The notes: a model not told the origin generated them from the sequence alone. Shown: positions 12,201 to 20,859, counted from the stretch's first letter. The stretch is 64,000 nucleotides of DNA from Pycnopodia helianthoides (GCA_032158295.1 CM063246.1:19464991-19528990), one strand, 5' to 3'. Numbers and translations: made by a program.

Positions 12201-15200
12201 TAAAAAACTGGGTGGTGAAAAAATTCTCCACCTGGATCCACCGCGTTTTACAGAAGGGCCCGCTGCTCCGAGGGTTAACATACCTCCACTTTTCTTTTAG
12301 CCATATCGGGGGACAACTTTTGAGAGAGTCCATCTTTCGTGAGTCGCCATGGTTTGGGGATAGGCTTTCTACAAAAGGATATAATATAAAAGTAAAACTA
12401 TAGCAGCATTATACTTGAACATCAAGCTGCTTAATCTGTATGAACATTTTTGTACAATTGTTTGCTGTGGTCCACCGAAGGGCCATTTGACCTGGACATC
12501 AAGACACACATCAGTTGTGGAGTGTTGGGCGGAGAGGTCTGGCTCACTGGTCTCAAGTTCCAGTGTTGTCTTTATAGCAGAATATGGTTTAGAATCCTGG
12601 TCACAGCAAGCTTCTTTACCATAATTGAATTGTCCTTTGGATGGGACATTAAGCCAAAGGTCATGTGTGCTAGGATTGGTAATGCACAGCAGAATTAACC
12701 TGGAACACCGTTGGAGAGTAGGGGTATACCCGGTGTTTCTGGTTCACATAGAAGTATAGCACCCAATTGTGTACATGTTTCCTCAGGCTTTCAAGCTGCA
12801 GAGATTAAGTTCACTGGATTATTGGATTAACTGAAATCTATAATATCAGTTCATAATGTCCATGCTGTGGTTAATTTGCATGCCTTTTGATCAATCAGGT
12901 TCCAGGACTTGGGTTTGCTGCGGGTGAAATCTTGCAATACATTTGAAGCAATTATAAGAGGACAAACACAAGATGACTTGCAAGGTTTATAACGTCGTAT
13001 TACCTATTTCCCATACTGCTGATGAGGCCAAGGCGTGTGTCCTTATCCTTAATTTGATGGAAATTGAAGAGGTGCTGGTTGAAACCGAAGTTCACTGGTT
13101 TTTTGCAGAGAGGGCAGTCACTGTCTGGTTGTTTTGGCTGAAAGATTATAATCGGCGTGTGTTCTGGTAAGTTAAGTAATCATACACAATATTTGTTAAA
13201 AAGTAGCACATAAAGAGCAAGAATGGTTTTATTCCAATGACAGTCTCACAGCTAGTCTTATTAAAAACCATGCAGATGATCAGGCTGTGCCCTTAATCCC
13301 GAATTGAGATGCTGAAGTCTACATCCTGGGCCAACAGTTCCCTTTAAATTTCACTACCGCTTTCATCCTTGCCTGAAATGAGGAGGTCAGCTTTTTCCTC
13401 CTTTTTTTTGTTAAAGTGCATTAGTTGTTGTTCCATTGAAAAGTGTCTAGAGGCATCACTTTCCCTCTGAAAGAAATGAAAAAGTCTTTTAAATAATTGT
13501 CATACTTTTTTCTATGCCAAGCAGCTAGTGAAGTCACTGAAATAGAAGAAAGTCAGACTTCCAGTAGAAGCCTATTGAATTCAAGGCTACAAATCAAAGG
13601 TAAGTTTAACCTTTAAAAAAAAATTGTGAAGGGAGTGGTCTCACTGAACCATCTCAAACAGTTGTTGTCTGCTCTGATGTGGTCAATTGCATTTTGTACA
13701 TCTAACATAACGATAATGGGAACTGGACATTATAGACTGTCTCTTTTTTAAATTTGTACAGATGAATTAAGAGGGTCTACATGAAGGCAATGGACCCAAG
13801 CGAGCAATACTTTAGGGATATATATATATTTTATAGAAATTACTCTTGTTGTTTAAATAGTGGAGTTAAGCCATGGTCATGCTCAATGTTTTGTTAAGCT
13901 ACATTACCATACATTCACTGTTCTTTCAGAACCACAGGGGGGCCTTTTTGGAGAAGAGCGTCCATCTTTCGAGAATTGCCATTTTGGGATGGGCTTTCTA
14001 CAGAAGGATATTGAAGTAAAAATATGGCAGCATTATACTCAAACATCAAACTGCTTAATCTGTTTGTACATTTCTGTGCAAAATTGCTGAGCAGTGGTCC
14101 GCTGAAGGGCCATTTGACCTGGATATGTACACAAAACCCATAGACAACAAGACGCACATTCGTTGTGGAGTGTTGGGCGAGAGGTCTGGCTCATCACTGG
14201 ACTCAAGTTATGTCGTTGTCTTTAGCAGAATGTGGTTTAGAATCTCGGTCATGGCACTTGTGGTTCCTTGAGAAAGCTTCTTTACCATAACTGAATTGTC
14301 CTGTGGAACAGTAAGCCAAAGGTCCTGCGTGCTAGGATAGGTAGTGCACAACAGAATTAACCCGGAACACCGTGGAAGAGTAGGGGTTAACCCCGGTGTT
14401 TCTGGTTCACATAGGAAGCACCCTTCTGCAGTGTGTACATGTTTCATCAGGCTTTTCAAGCTACAGTGATTAAAGTCACTTATAAAACATCCTTGGATTA
14501 ACCAACTAAAATATCAGTTTACAGCTATGATGTGGTTAAATTGCATGCCTGTTGATCAACCAGGTTCCAGAACTCAAGTTTGCTGGATGAAATCTTGCAA
14601 TACATTTAAAGCAAATATAAGAGGACAAAGACAGGATGACTTGCAAGGTTTATAAGCTCATCTTACCTATTTCCCTTACTGTTGATGAGGTCAAGGCGTA
14701 TGTTCCTATCCTTAATTTGATGGATCTTGTTGAGGTGCCGGTGGATACCTTTCATACGTTTCCGGCAGAGGGGGCATTCACTGACTAGCACATCCGACTG
14801 AAAGAATAGAATGGGTCATGGGTACTGGTAAGCTAAGTGATCAATTAACATAACATTATTAAAGGCAGGGTATACTTTTGGTTATTGTCAAAGACCAGAA
14901 TCTTCTCCTAAATATACGCATTAAACAACAAACCTGTGGAAAGTTGGGCTCAATGGGTCATCGAAGTTGCACAGAAATAATGAAAAAAAGAAAACTCACA
15001 CTTGTTGCATAGAATTGCACGTGCGCTTTTAGATGCCTGAGAAAGGACCTCAGATTCAATTTTGTGTGTGATAAATTACCTCTTTCTCCAAAACTACACC
15101 ACTTCAAAGGGTGTCGTTTCTGCAGTGTTTTATAATATCAACAGCTCTCCAGTGCTCTTACCAAGTAAGTTTTTATGGTCATTAGCTTTTGGAGTAATTT

Positions 15201-17819
15201 CCAAAAAGGTATACCCACCTTTTAGAGGGAAGGTATACGATTGGTAATCAATCTAAAAATTAACGGCAATAAAAAATGACTAGGTTAGAAGAACAACAAC
15301 TTTTGATAGTAAACAGCATTTTGAGAAATATTTCAATTCACAATAATGTGGATGTAGAAAAATATGTCAGTTTTCATCCCCAAAAATTTGAATCTGAGAA
15401 ATTTTCTGTCAGAAACGTTTCTCAGAACGTGTATTCCTATTAGGGACTATTCTTTATGCGTGGACATTATTCGCTGCAGAATTTGGCGATATTTCAAAAA
15501 CGCGACTTTTTGAAATAAAAATTTAACAGGTTAGTTTTATTGTATATTTACATTTATATAGGATTAAAACAATCAAACGGTCCCAAAAAACAAAGGTTTA
15601 CTTTGCCTTTAAAAGGTAGCACATAATGTGCCAGAGTGACAGTGTCTTAGCTCTGATGTGGTCAATTGCATTTTGTACACCTAACATACCGATAATGGGA
15701 ACTGGACATATATACTGCCTCTTTCCTAAATTTGTACAGAATAATTGAGGTGGTCTATACATGAAGGTAACGGACCCAAGCGAACAATATTTTAGGGATA
15801 GGTTTTTTAGAAATGACTTTTGTTGTTTAAATAGTGGAGTTAAGCCATGGTCATGCTCAATTTTATGTTAAGCTACAAAAACATACCTTCACTTTTCTTT
15901 CAGCAACACGGGGGGGGGCCTTATTGAAGGAGAGAGCCCATCTTTCGAGACTTGCCGTGGTTTAGGGATGGGCTTTCTACAAAAGGATATTAAAGATGAA
16001 ATGTGGCAGCATTTTACTCGAACATCAAACTGCTTAATCTGTTTGAACATTTCTGTACAATATTGCATGCAGTGGTCCACCAAAGGGCCATTAAGACCTG
16101 GATATGTACACAAAACCCATAGACAACAGACACACATTCGTTGTGGAGTGTTGGGCGGAGAGGTCTGGCTCATCACTGGACTCAAGTTATGTCGTTGTCT
16201 TTAGCAGAATGTGGTTTAGATTCTCGGTCATGGCCGTTGTGATTCCTTGAGAAAGCTTCTTTACCATAACTGAATTGTCCTGTGGAACAGTAAGCCAAAG
16301 GTCCTGCGTGCTAGGATTGGAAGTGCACAACAGAATTACCCCGGAACACCGTGGAAGAGTAGGGGTATACCCTGGTGTTTCTGGTCACATAGGAAGCACC
16401 CGTGTATACAGGTTTCCTCAGGCTTTCAAGCTACAGTGATTAAAGTCACTTATGAAACATCCTTGGATTAACTAACTAAAATATCAGTTTACAGCTATGA
16501 TGTGGTTAAATTGCATGCCTGTTGATCAACCAGGTTCCAGAACTCAAGTTTGCTGGATGAAATCTTGCAATACATTTAAAGCAAATATAAGAGGACAAAG
16601 ACAAGATGACTTGCAAGGTTTATGAGCTCATCTTACCTATTTCCCTTACTGTTGATGAGGTCAAGACGTTCGTCTTTATCCCTAATGAGATGGATCTTGT
16701 CGAGGTGCTGGTGGATATCTTTCACACGTTTCCGGCAGAGGGAGCATTCACTGTCTAGCACATCCGACTCAAAGAATAGAATGTGGCTTGGGTACTGAAG
16801 CTAAGTAATCAATTAACATAACATTATTAAAGGCAGGGTATACTTTTGGTTATTGTCAAAGACCAGTACCCTCTTCTAAACATACGCATTAAACAACAAA
16901 CCGGTGGAAAGTTGGGCTCAATTGGTCATCGAAGTTGCAAAGAAAAAATAAGAAAAAAAAAAACCTTGTTGCATAGAATTGTACGTGGGCTTTTAGATGC
17001 CCGAGAAAGGCTTTAATCTCAGATTCCATTTTGTGTGTGAAAAATTTAACCTCTTTCGCAAAAACTACACCACTTCAAAGGGTGTCATTTCTAGCAGTGT
17101 TTTATAATATCAACAGCTCTCCAGTGCTCTTACCAAGTAAGTTTTTATGATCATTAACTTGTTGAGTAATTACCAAAAAGGTATACCCACCCTTTCAAGG
17201 TATAACACATAATGTGCCAGAGTGACAGTCTCATAGCTAGTCTCATCATCAGAACTATGCAGATGATCAGGTAACAATGGGTTGTACAAGAGTTTTCAAA
17301 TCTCTGAAAGTTTACGCATGGCTTCTGCCCAAGTACAGGGGTCCAAATCCAAGCTTAACTCTATGGTGAGTTTTAGCCTTTTATGAGTCTCACACCAAAT
17401 CGTTTTTTTTCTACTGTACCATTTGTCGTCATATATCAATACTCTTGAAAGGCTTGACCTGGAATGAATGTGAGTTCCACCGTTCGTGTCATAGTTAAAC
17501 CAACCGGACTAATTTGTTGAGTTGTTGTATGGCTAAATGCACAGCTTGGGTGTTGAAAGTAAACGACTCCCTGGCAACGATGAAGGGATGACGAGATGAG
17601 GAGATGGGAGACCTTTAAATGCATTTTTTTTGTAGTGGAACGAAACATCAGTTTGTTCGAAAATGACAAGTAAAACCAGTGCGTTAATTGTCATGCCATC
17701 ACTTTGCCTAAATGTGCATATCCGCAAATTTGTTGGAGGTTACACGATGCCATTGGCTGGCACACTTCATGTATGTCTTACATTTCTGCATCTAGACTTA
17801 CTTGACTTTTACTTGACAT
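189..17819 (-). CDS. Gene L: zinc-finger plus tyrosine-recombinase-like protein, 3' end off window
   Basis: Spliced model, 5' to 3' on the minus strand: start exon 17840-17802, zinc-finger exons 16767-16637, 14797-14667 and 13137-13004, each followed by a basic exon (15976-15887, 13997-13913, 12368-12284), linker 11495-11429, then YR exons 9380-9218, 8598-8369, 5768-5697, 2257-2073, 1160-955 and 258-189. Phases are compatible at every junction except after the first basic exon, which carries a homopolymer frameshift. The product would bind DNA through C2H2-like fingers and carry a phage-integrase-fold domain: Arg in 'APRTGVIAN', Lys in 'VRDQKN', second Arg in 'IIRKTAATH'. The exon with the His/Tyr motif lies beyond base 1 and is seen in gene R. 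Family assignment is by motif recognition. It could be a Crypton-type transposase gene or a domesticated host gene; no flanking mobile-element ends were seen. Confidence 0.75.
300..950. other. Intron between YR exons 5 and 6 of gene L
   Basis: No coding signal was seen. It holds the 117-bp inverted-repeat element at 483-599, a G9 run near 445 and a short CAT-rich stretch near 770-785. The same intron with the same element is present in gene R (60.4-61.09 kb), so the element predates the duplication. Confidence 0.6.
483..599. mobile_element. Short MITE with 16-bp terminal inverted repeats
   Basis: The left end reads 'CAGTCGATTTCACCAA' and the right end 'TTGGTGAAATCGACTG', perfect reverse complements over 16 bp. 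The interior has no open frame. A degraded copy lies at about 60626-60742. The DNA transposon superfamily is not determined. Confidence 0.65.
955..1160 (-). CDS. Gene L YR exon 5 (catalytic beta-strand Lys)
   Basis: A 206-nt exon with acceptor 'tttccaag' and donor 'gtaagtt'; phase 0 in, phase 2 out. It begins 'VRDQKNFKTHGCQRV', matching the V-x-D-H-K-T block that carries the catalytic lysine in this recombinase family, and later has 'EPFFLDTDGKKIK'. The gene R copy is also 206 nt, with most changes conservative, which suggests past selection on the protein. An upstream in-frame acceptor ('tttcag', exon start 1193) would add 11 codons. Confidence 0.82.
1337..1540. mobile_element. 204-bp nonautonomous DNA transposon with 23-bp perfect TIRs
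   Basis: Terminal inverted repeats lie at 1337-1359 ('GAAAACACTCACCTCCGATA' and on) and 1518-1540. The flanks 'ctattaca' and 'ttattaga' match at 6 of 8 positions, which could be a decayed 8-bp target duplication of hAT type (inference). The element is absent from the matching intron of gene R near 61.45 kb, so it inserted after the duplication. Confidence 0.75.
1607..1860 (+). repeat. SINE with degenerate tRNA-like head (copy 1)
   Basis: The body runs from 'gtcgcatcccc' to 'tttgttcaacccc'. The tRNA-like part spans about 1765-1837 and keeps an A box ('TAGCTCAGTTAG') and a B box ('GGTTCAAATCC'), while its anticodon arm is decayed. The flanking text also occurs at 21.4-21.7 kb and 61.5-61.75 kb. 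It sits in the intron between YR exons 4 and 5 in both genes L and R. Confidence 0.75.
2073..2257 (-). CDS. Gene L YR exon 4 (catalytic Arg I)
   Basis: A 185-nt exon with acceptor 'ctttgcctcatag' and donor 'gtgagg'; it enters in phase 1 (completing a Gly codon) and leaves in phase 0. It encodes 'TLEQGVDVSWQQVVLLRNSL' and then 'APRTGVIANMTLEEF'. The latter is the Arg-I block of tyrosine recombinases: the Arg precedes a Gly, followed by 'xNMTxxEF', typical of this animal family. The plus-strand open frame over the same bases is its shadow. Confidence 0.85.
2540..2590 (+). repeat. (ACA)n microsatellite
   Basis: An A-rich stretch followed by a run of ACA/CAA triplets at about 2555-2583, inside a gene L intron. 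Confidence 0.8.
2620..3690. other. Unassigned intronic segment of gene L
   Basis: About 1.1 kb present in gene L but missing from the matching intron of gene R, where homology passes directly from the exon 4 flank to the AT-rich satellite at 62.70 kb. It has no long open frame. A plus-strand stretch at 3227-3440 shows fragments such as 'MPTFVELLEPHRFEQLASQA' broken by stops, perhaps a decayed coding insertion. Its origin is not recognised. Confidence 0.4.
3694..5005. repeat. AT-rich satellite with repeated TTTCGAGC/GAAATNATTTC motifs
   Basis: About 1.3 kb of degenerate units of roughly 20-30 bp, such as 'AATAATTTATTTCGAGCTCT' and 'GAAATGATTTCGA', many of them locally palindromic around 'AATT' or 'GAGCTC'. 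A shorter copy occupies 62706-63120 in the same intron of gene R. No protein signal. Confidence 0.8.
5697..5768 (-). CDS. Gene L YR exon 3
   Basis: A 72-nt exon between acceptor 'tttatttag' and donor 'gtaaga'; phase 1 in and phase 1 out. It encodes 'DLFKPADVTVFHDKTTSEAE' plus KIA. The gene R exon at 63789-63860 has the same length and nearly the same protein. It joins the N-terminal core-binding half to the catalytic half. Confidence 0.82.
5945..7142 (+). pseudogene. Non-LTR retrotransposon reverse transcriptase fragment (APE-type LINE), frameshifted
   Basis: An open frame of about 339 residues (5978-6997) covers the region before the RT and RT motifs: 'KAIGPDGISSRFI', 'NNLRPVALTDHFSKVAEH' and 'LLTDFSKAFDHVDHT'. 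The frame is lost near 6990 and continues in another plus frame with 'WIADFLSDRKQRVKY' and 'AGVPQGTKIGPVVFL' (to about 7135). The YxDD catalytic block and everything after it are missing; the sequence then switches to an unrelated element. 5'-truncated, no endonuclease domain seen. It lies in the intron between YR exons 2 and 3 of gene L. Confidence 0.85.
7143..8230 (+). pseudogene. Decayed LINE C-terminus with restriction-like endonuclease remnants
   Basis: The frame at 7145-7474 contains 'LPKRGYRRRMIDLWQEKGMF', a motif I associate with retroelement polyproteins of the R2/NeSL-like group. Further on, frameshifted pieces read 'LWDFNI', 'RPDVVV', 'FIDIAVLG', 'LKVKVVQVVV' with 'IPKHWGN', and 'LLQKAALLRIARILQKTLEI'. 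The RPD...ID spacing matches the PD-(D/E)xK restriction-like endonuclease region of such elements. Many stops and frameshifts; dead. The RT core is missing. Confidence 0.65.
8369..8598 (-). CDS. Gene L YR exon 2 (core-binding domain)
   Basis: A 230-nt exon with acceptor 'tttttaacag' and donor 'gtaaatg'; phase 2 in, phase 1 out. It encodes 'LLSCLQEENLEAATQAKYLA', then 'SLVKFCTFLD' and 'TSQRLVTKVADIAKYHIKGL'. This helical pattern (turnover of T/Q-x-Y-L-x-x-L-x-x-F) is that of the N-terminal core-binding domain of tyrosine recombinases. A truncated copy survives in gene M at 32541-32673. Confidence 0.83.
8738..8763 (+). repeat. Poly-T tract
   Basis: About 26 consecutive T in the intron between YR exons 1 and 2. 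The rest of this roughly 620-bp intron (8599-9217) shows nothing recognisable, although it is copied at 32.67-33.29 kb. Confidence 0.85.
9218..9380 (-). CDS. Gene L YR exon 1 (N-terminal helix)
   Basis: A 163-nt exon with acceptor 'tttttctgtag' and donor 'gtatgc'; phase 1 in, phase 2 out. It encodes 'NIMDDFEKHLAIHGGNLKNA' and 'RKQASAHRKQMELAARKLGL'. The F-E-K-H-L start followed by a basic helix is what I recall leading into the recombinase domain in related animal proteins. It joins in phase to the linker exon upstream (G|GC) and to exon 2 downstream (AA|A). Confidence 0.8.
9843..9924 (-). pseudogene. Broken duplicate of YR exon 1
   Basis: The minus strand after 'tttctgtag' reads 'ACAATATAATGGAC' and then follows the first half of YR exon 1 (9380 downward) with substitutions, an in-frame stop and indels, ending near 'CAGGAAACAGGCGTCTGTCC'. 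It shows that YR exon 1 and its acceptor were duplicated locally and decayed. Confidence 0.7.
10318..10757 (+). repeat. C-rich low-complexity tract nearly lacking G
   Basis: About 440 bp of C, T and A with only a handful of G, for example 'CCCACCCCTACCACCACCC' and 'CCCATACTCCCATACCCCC', preceded by an A/T-only stretch (10225-10317). Irregular units built around CCC(A/T); no clear period. Strong strand asymmetry, so the minus strand (the transcribed-sense strand of gene L) is G-rich with many GGG runs. Confidence 0.8.
11429..11495 (-). CDS. Gene L linker exon
   Basis: A 67-nt exon with acceptor 'tttctttcag' and donor 'gtgaac'; phase 0 in, phase 1 out. It encodes 'SGSAASTRPSKARPPHQQAV' plus KR, a basic, Pro/Ser-rich linker. 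The phases match the preceding basic exon (ends phase 0) and YR exon 1 (needs phase 1), which is the main support. Similar acceptor-proximal sequences recur at 13466, 34294, 34501 and 34707. Confidence 0.55.
12284..12368 (-). CDS. Gene L basic exon c
   Basis: 85 nt, acceptor 'ccttttgtag', donor 'gtatgt'; phase 2 in, phase 0 out. It encodes 'KPIPKPWRLTKDGLSQKLSP' followed by DMAKRKVE, a short Lys/Arg/Pro-rich stretch following a zinc finger. Open and in frame. Confidence 0.65.
13004..13137 (-). CDS. Gene L zinc-finger exon c
   Basis: 134 nt, acceptor 'aatctttcag', donor 'gtaata'; phase 0 in, phase 2 out. It encodes 'DCPLCKKPVNFGFNQHLFNF' followed by H: a C-x2-C ... H-x4-H finger with the hydrophobic residue before the first His changed relative to the other copies. 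It is one codon longer than the other zinc-finger exons and the most divergent, so its finger may be weakened. Confidence 0.7.
13373..13466 (-). other. Candidate exon, helical linker type (uncertain)
   Basis: Acceptor 'atttctttcag' at 13467-13468 and a possible GC donor ('cag|gcaagg'). It would encode 'RESDASRHFSMEQQLMHFNK' and a Lys/Glu-rich tail, ending in phase 1, which does not fit the next zinc-finger exon (phase 0). It may be skipped or dead. Homologous sequences form a tandem set at 34.13-34.75 kb. Confidence 0.3.
13913..13997 (-). CDS. Gene L basic exon b
   Basis: 85 nt, acceptor 'tctgtag', donor 'gtatgg'; phase 2 in, phase 0 out. It encodes 'KPIPKWQFSKDGRSSPKRPP' then CGSERTVN. The frame is intact although the C run (C6) differs in length from the paralogues, because a compensating base follows. 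Confidence 0.6.
14667..14797 (-). CDS. Gene L zinc-finger exon b
   Basis: 131 nt, acceptor 'attctttcag', donor 'gtaaga'; phase 0 in, phase 2 out. Finger 'CPLCRKRMKGIHRHLNKIH' (C-x2-C-x9-H-x4-H), then 'QIKDRNIRLDLINSKGN'. The pattern C-P-x-C ... H-L-x-x-x-H is the one found at the N-terminus of animal zinc-finger/recombinase proteins I recall; it presumably binds DNA. Confidence 0.78.
14859..15225. mobile_element. TTAA-flanked MITE, 'AGGCAGGGTATAC' family (copy 1)
   Basis: The left end is 'TTAAAGGCAGGGTATAC' and the right end the near-reverse complement 'GGTATACCCACCTTTTAGAG'. The interior resembles the 44881-45273 element ('caacagctctcca', 'aagtaagtttttatg'). TTAA next to the termini suggests a piggyBac-type nonautonomous element (inference). 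It lies between zinc-finger exon b and basic exon a of gene L. Confidence 0.7.
15887..15976 (-). CDS. Gene L basic exon a, frame broken by a C9 run
   Basis: 90 nt, acceptor 'ccttttgtag', donor 'gtatgt'. It encodes 'KPIPKPRQVSKDGLSPSIRP', then a run of nine C shifts the frame and a TGA falls just before the donor. With seven C (as in the 35-kb copy) the exon would end in phase 0 like its paralogues. The run is long enough that a sequencing error is a real alternative to a mutation. Confidence 0.55.
16637..16767 (-). CDS. Gene L zinc-finger exon a
   Basis: 131 nt, acceptor 'attctttgag', donor 'gtaaga'; phase 0 in, phase 2 out. Finger 'CSLCRKRVKDIHQHLDKIH' keeps both Cys and both His. It follows the 6-codon start exon in phase, so it would be the first finger of the protein. 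Confidence 0.76.
16827..17196. mobile_element. TTAA-flanked MITE, 'AGGCAGGGTATAC' family (copy 2)
   Basis: Closely matches the element at 14859-15225; left end 'TTAAAGGCAGGGTATAC', right end 'GGTATACCCACCCTTTCAA'. It sits just upstream (on the gene strand) of zinc-finger exon a, in the same relative place as the copy interrupted by a LINE at 35945-37734, so it was carried along by module duplication. Confidence 0.7.
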
Positions 17820-17840
17820 CTTCACCTTTGTGCGCAGTGT
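17802..17840 (-). CDS. Gene L start exon (MSSKSQ)
   Basis: A 39-nt exon with acceptor 'tttactcacag' and donor 'gtaagt'. ATG at 17819-17817 in the context 'GGTGAAGATGTC' gives M-S-S-K-S-Q and ends in phase 0, joining zinc-finger exon a in frame. Gene M has the same exon at 38359-38397 (M-S-S-E-S-Q). The plus-strand open frame over this stretch is antisense to it. Such a short exon cannot be proven without transcripts. Confidence 0.5.
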
Positions 17841-18699
17841 CTGTGAGTAAATGAAAGACAATCAGTTAACAGTGTCGACCTACAGGTAAAGGCGGGCCAG
17901 AGAGAGCTTTACTCGTTTGGAGTTGTCATAGTACAAGTAATTGCCAACCTAGTCAGAAATTTCTATAAATGATGTTTGAAGTATATAGCATGGTGTGGAT
18001 CATAAGAAAAACTGTATAGACTTGCAGATATAACCATGAATATTAAAACTCTTGGGTGGAAAAGTGTTGGCTCTGAGAAGAATCGGTGTGGTCCGAACAG
18101 TATACCCTGCTTGTCAAAATGCCGAGGTGTAATGAGTATAAGCATAAATCTATTTTTAAAAATCACTATTCACTTTGGGTTGGTTTGAAATATTTGTATT
18201 CTATATGTTCCACAATATTGCTTTACATGCAGATAAATTAGTAATTTTCATTCATTAAAATATGTCGATACTTTTAATTCTTTCATGGTTTTCCAGTAAG
18301 CGGCAGTTAACAGCAACGGTGCTTTTGCAAGACGTTCCATATTTTTCTGTTTCAAATCCTTCAACCAGTTTTAGGTGAGTACATGATTGATTAGTTTCTT
18401 CATAAAGATAGTTTTAGGTTGGTAGATAAAATCACACTTTGGATCTGCAGGAGTAGTTGGTGCTTGCAGGACAGAGTCCAAAGCGATAAGAGTCTGACAC
18501 AATGCGGACTGAATTTCACTAGAGCTCCACAGTTCAAATCTTACCCGACAGAAGATACTCAGCCCACTAGCCCTACCAAAAATATGACTCTTAAGACCTC
18601 TGTGCTGTACACAGACTCTTGGTCTGTCGTCGTTGCGCTCGTTTGGGAATTCCCCGCGAATGATTCTGCTTGTTCATTATGGGAAACCACCTTACAAAA

Positions 18700-18900
18700 A
18701 AGAAGACGATATATCCCAGGTAGCAAACCCATGGGCCATAGGCAAGGGACAACCTAAATTGATCCCATATGGGGCCATATGGGTTTAGGTTATGAGGATT
18801 ATTCCCATATGGGTACTATATGGGACCCACTTAAGCCCATGTGGGCAAGATCTGAAGTGTCCCATGGGGTCTTTGAATATCCTGCCCACAATACAACACC
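18700..18900. repeat. CCCATATGGG-type repeat
   Basis: Contains 'cccatatggg' palindromes, 'gtttaggttatgaggatt' and 'cctgcccacaat', preceded by 'gtttgggaattccccgcg'. Related copies occur at about 22.83-23.1, 39.38-39.65 and 46.43-46.72 kb, with a weaker one at 48.28-48.5 kb. No coding content. Its class is not recognised. Confidence 0.65.
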
Positions 18901-19090
18901 CATGTCCTCGCTTCGCTTTCGTGTACAAAACCAATGAAGAAGTCCAAATAATGGGAGAACAAAGAGAAGTCCTCGAATTACGGGATTCACAAACATGGGT
19001 GTGTGTAAGCGTGTCTACCCGTTGAAACCGATGACTTTAACAGAAGGACACAGCGAGGACGTCCTCACTTCGCTTTCGTGTACAAAACCA

Positions 19091-20217
19091 ATTATATCAA
19101 CAACATTTATTTCATACTGACTCAGGGTAATGATACAAATATGTCGATGATTATAGGTAATTAATTGAACAATAAATTGGTTATTGAAACTTAGTAACAA
19201 AGCAGATGAAAATAGAGCCAGCATGGTAGGAAAAATGTGAAGCAGATAAGAAATGCTTTTATACTTTTTCCTTTTGAACACACAACCACGGGGACAATAT
19301 CACACAAAATTACACATCACAAACACAAATCAAAATTTAAGACCGACAGTTGAGACCAAACAAAGATAGATTAACATGAGATTTGTAAATTAATAAACTA
19401 ACTTAGTGACTTGACAAATATGTGTCCAACAGGTATTGTTTGAGTTTTCTAGAAAATGTGCCAATTGTAGCAGGCTGTTTGAGATCTGTATGGAGGCTAT
19501 TCCAGTAAAAAATACCTCGTTGCATCAGATTGTTTTTATGGAGTAATGTTCTACTATATTGTACATGAAAATGCCGCACGAGTGCCATGGGAATGTACTG
19601 ATGCGGCAAGAGGAAACATGCCATTGAAACAATCCGGTAATAATCCGTGTTTATACTTGAACATAAATTTACCTAAATTCAGATAGTACAAGTCGTTAAA
19701 TTTAAGCACTCTAAGTTTGGCAAACAATGGATCTGAATGAGCCAAATAACTGTTTTTTTTGTAATAATACGGACGGCTCTCTTTTGTGAGTCCCCAAGAC
19801 AGAATTGCATAGTTTAAATATGGAAGGACGAATGAATTATACAAAGTTTGAAGAATTGTTTGAGGTAGAGAACTTTTCAATCTGTTTATAATACCAAAGG
19901 TTTTTGAGATTTTAGTAGATAAAACATCAATATGCTTCATTCAAGACAAGTTCTCATCAATATAAATACCTAAGAATTTATAACTCTTTGTTTGTAACAA
20001 AAAACTGCCATTTAAGCAAAGAGAAACATTATGCACATATTTATTTTGCCTGGCACTAAATATCATATAATTTGTTTTAGAAATTTTAATCGATAGTTTG
20101 TTTGCTAGAAGCCAATTACTTATTTTAACAAGCTCTACAATAAGGTTTTGTATGGCAATATCAACATTGTTATAATTATACAATAAATTTGTGTCATCTG
20201 CAAACATACAATAAGAT
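19091..20217 (-). pseudogene. 5'-truncated Jockey/CR1-like LINE (RT second half)
   Basis: The minus strand begins at the catalytic 'MFADDTNLLYN' and continues with 'NWLLANKLSIKISKTNYMIF' and 'YKFLGIYIDENLS'. An in-frame stop at about 19941 interrupts it before 'KHIDVLSTKISKTFGIINRL'; a frameshift near 19580-19620 follows, then 'IFYWNSLHTDLKQ' and 'FSRKLKQYLL'. The paralogous sequence at about 39.67 kb reads straight across the site, so this copy inserted after the duplication. Confidence 0.85.
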
Positions 20218-20859
20218 ACAATGGGGACTTCGCTAAAAAAAAGCTAAGTTCAAACAATGGGAAAACACAGAGAAGTTCTCGATTTATGGGATTCACAAAC
20301 ATGCGTGTGCGTGTTTTAGCGCGACATTGTACGAACTGTGGACCTGAGAACAAAGGTCCACATAAGGTAGAGACTTGAAACACTATGTGGACTAACACAC
20401 GTTCACACGGTGTGTTTTACAGTGTTGAAGAATAGGATTTTCCTTAAGAGTACAGAACAAAAAAAGAATGTCCACAGAGTGACTGTAACACTACGTGTAG
20501 GCCTACATGTAATGTACACAATGAAGTGCGTGCTTGGTGTGAGATGTTTACGTGTACCTTCATTGACTGACCTCATCGGGTCAAGGTCACCCTGTTGACT
20601 CGCATCGCTGGACAGGTTTGTTCATGTAATGATAACAAAAACTTTCCCACCATAATGTATTGATAACAAAAACTTTCCCACCATAATGTAACACAGGGAA
20701 TGCTGAGTGGGTATACAGAAACACAGCATTTGTGTATTCCAACTGGTTATTATGCAGAAACACACCGAGGTTTAATCATTTTATGTAGCCAGCCGTGATC
20801 GTTGACATATGCTGGTTGTGCAAAACCCTGTGCCTAAAACCCTGAAAATAAGAGGTACG

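Noticed and set aside
12415..12698. Two overlapping plus-strand frames of 69 and 82 codons
   Set aside because: They lie in module DNA repeated at 14.1, 16.1, 33.3 and 35.2 kb, where the same frames are interrupted or shifted; they are intronic.
17663..17854. Plus-strand 63-codon frame conserved at 38193-38411
   Set aside because: Conservation is explained by the recent block duplication, and the region holds the minus-strand start exon. No independent coding signal.
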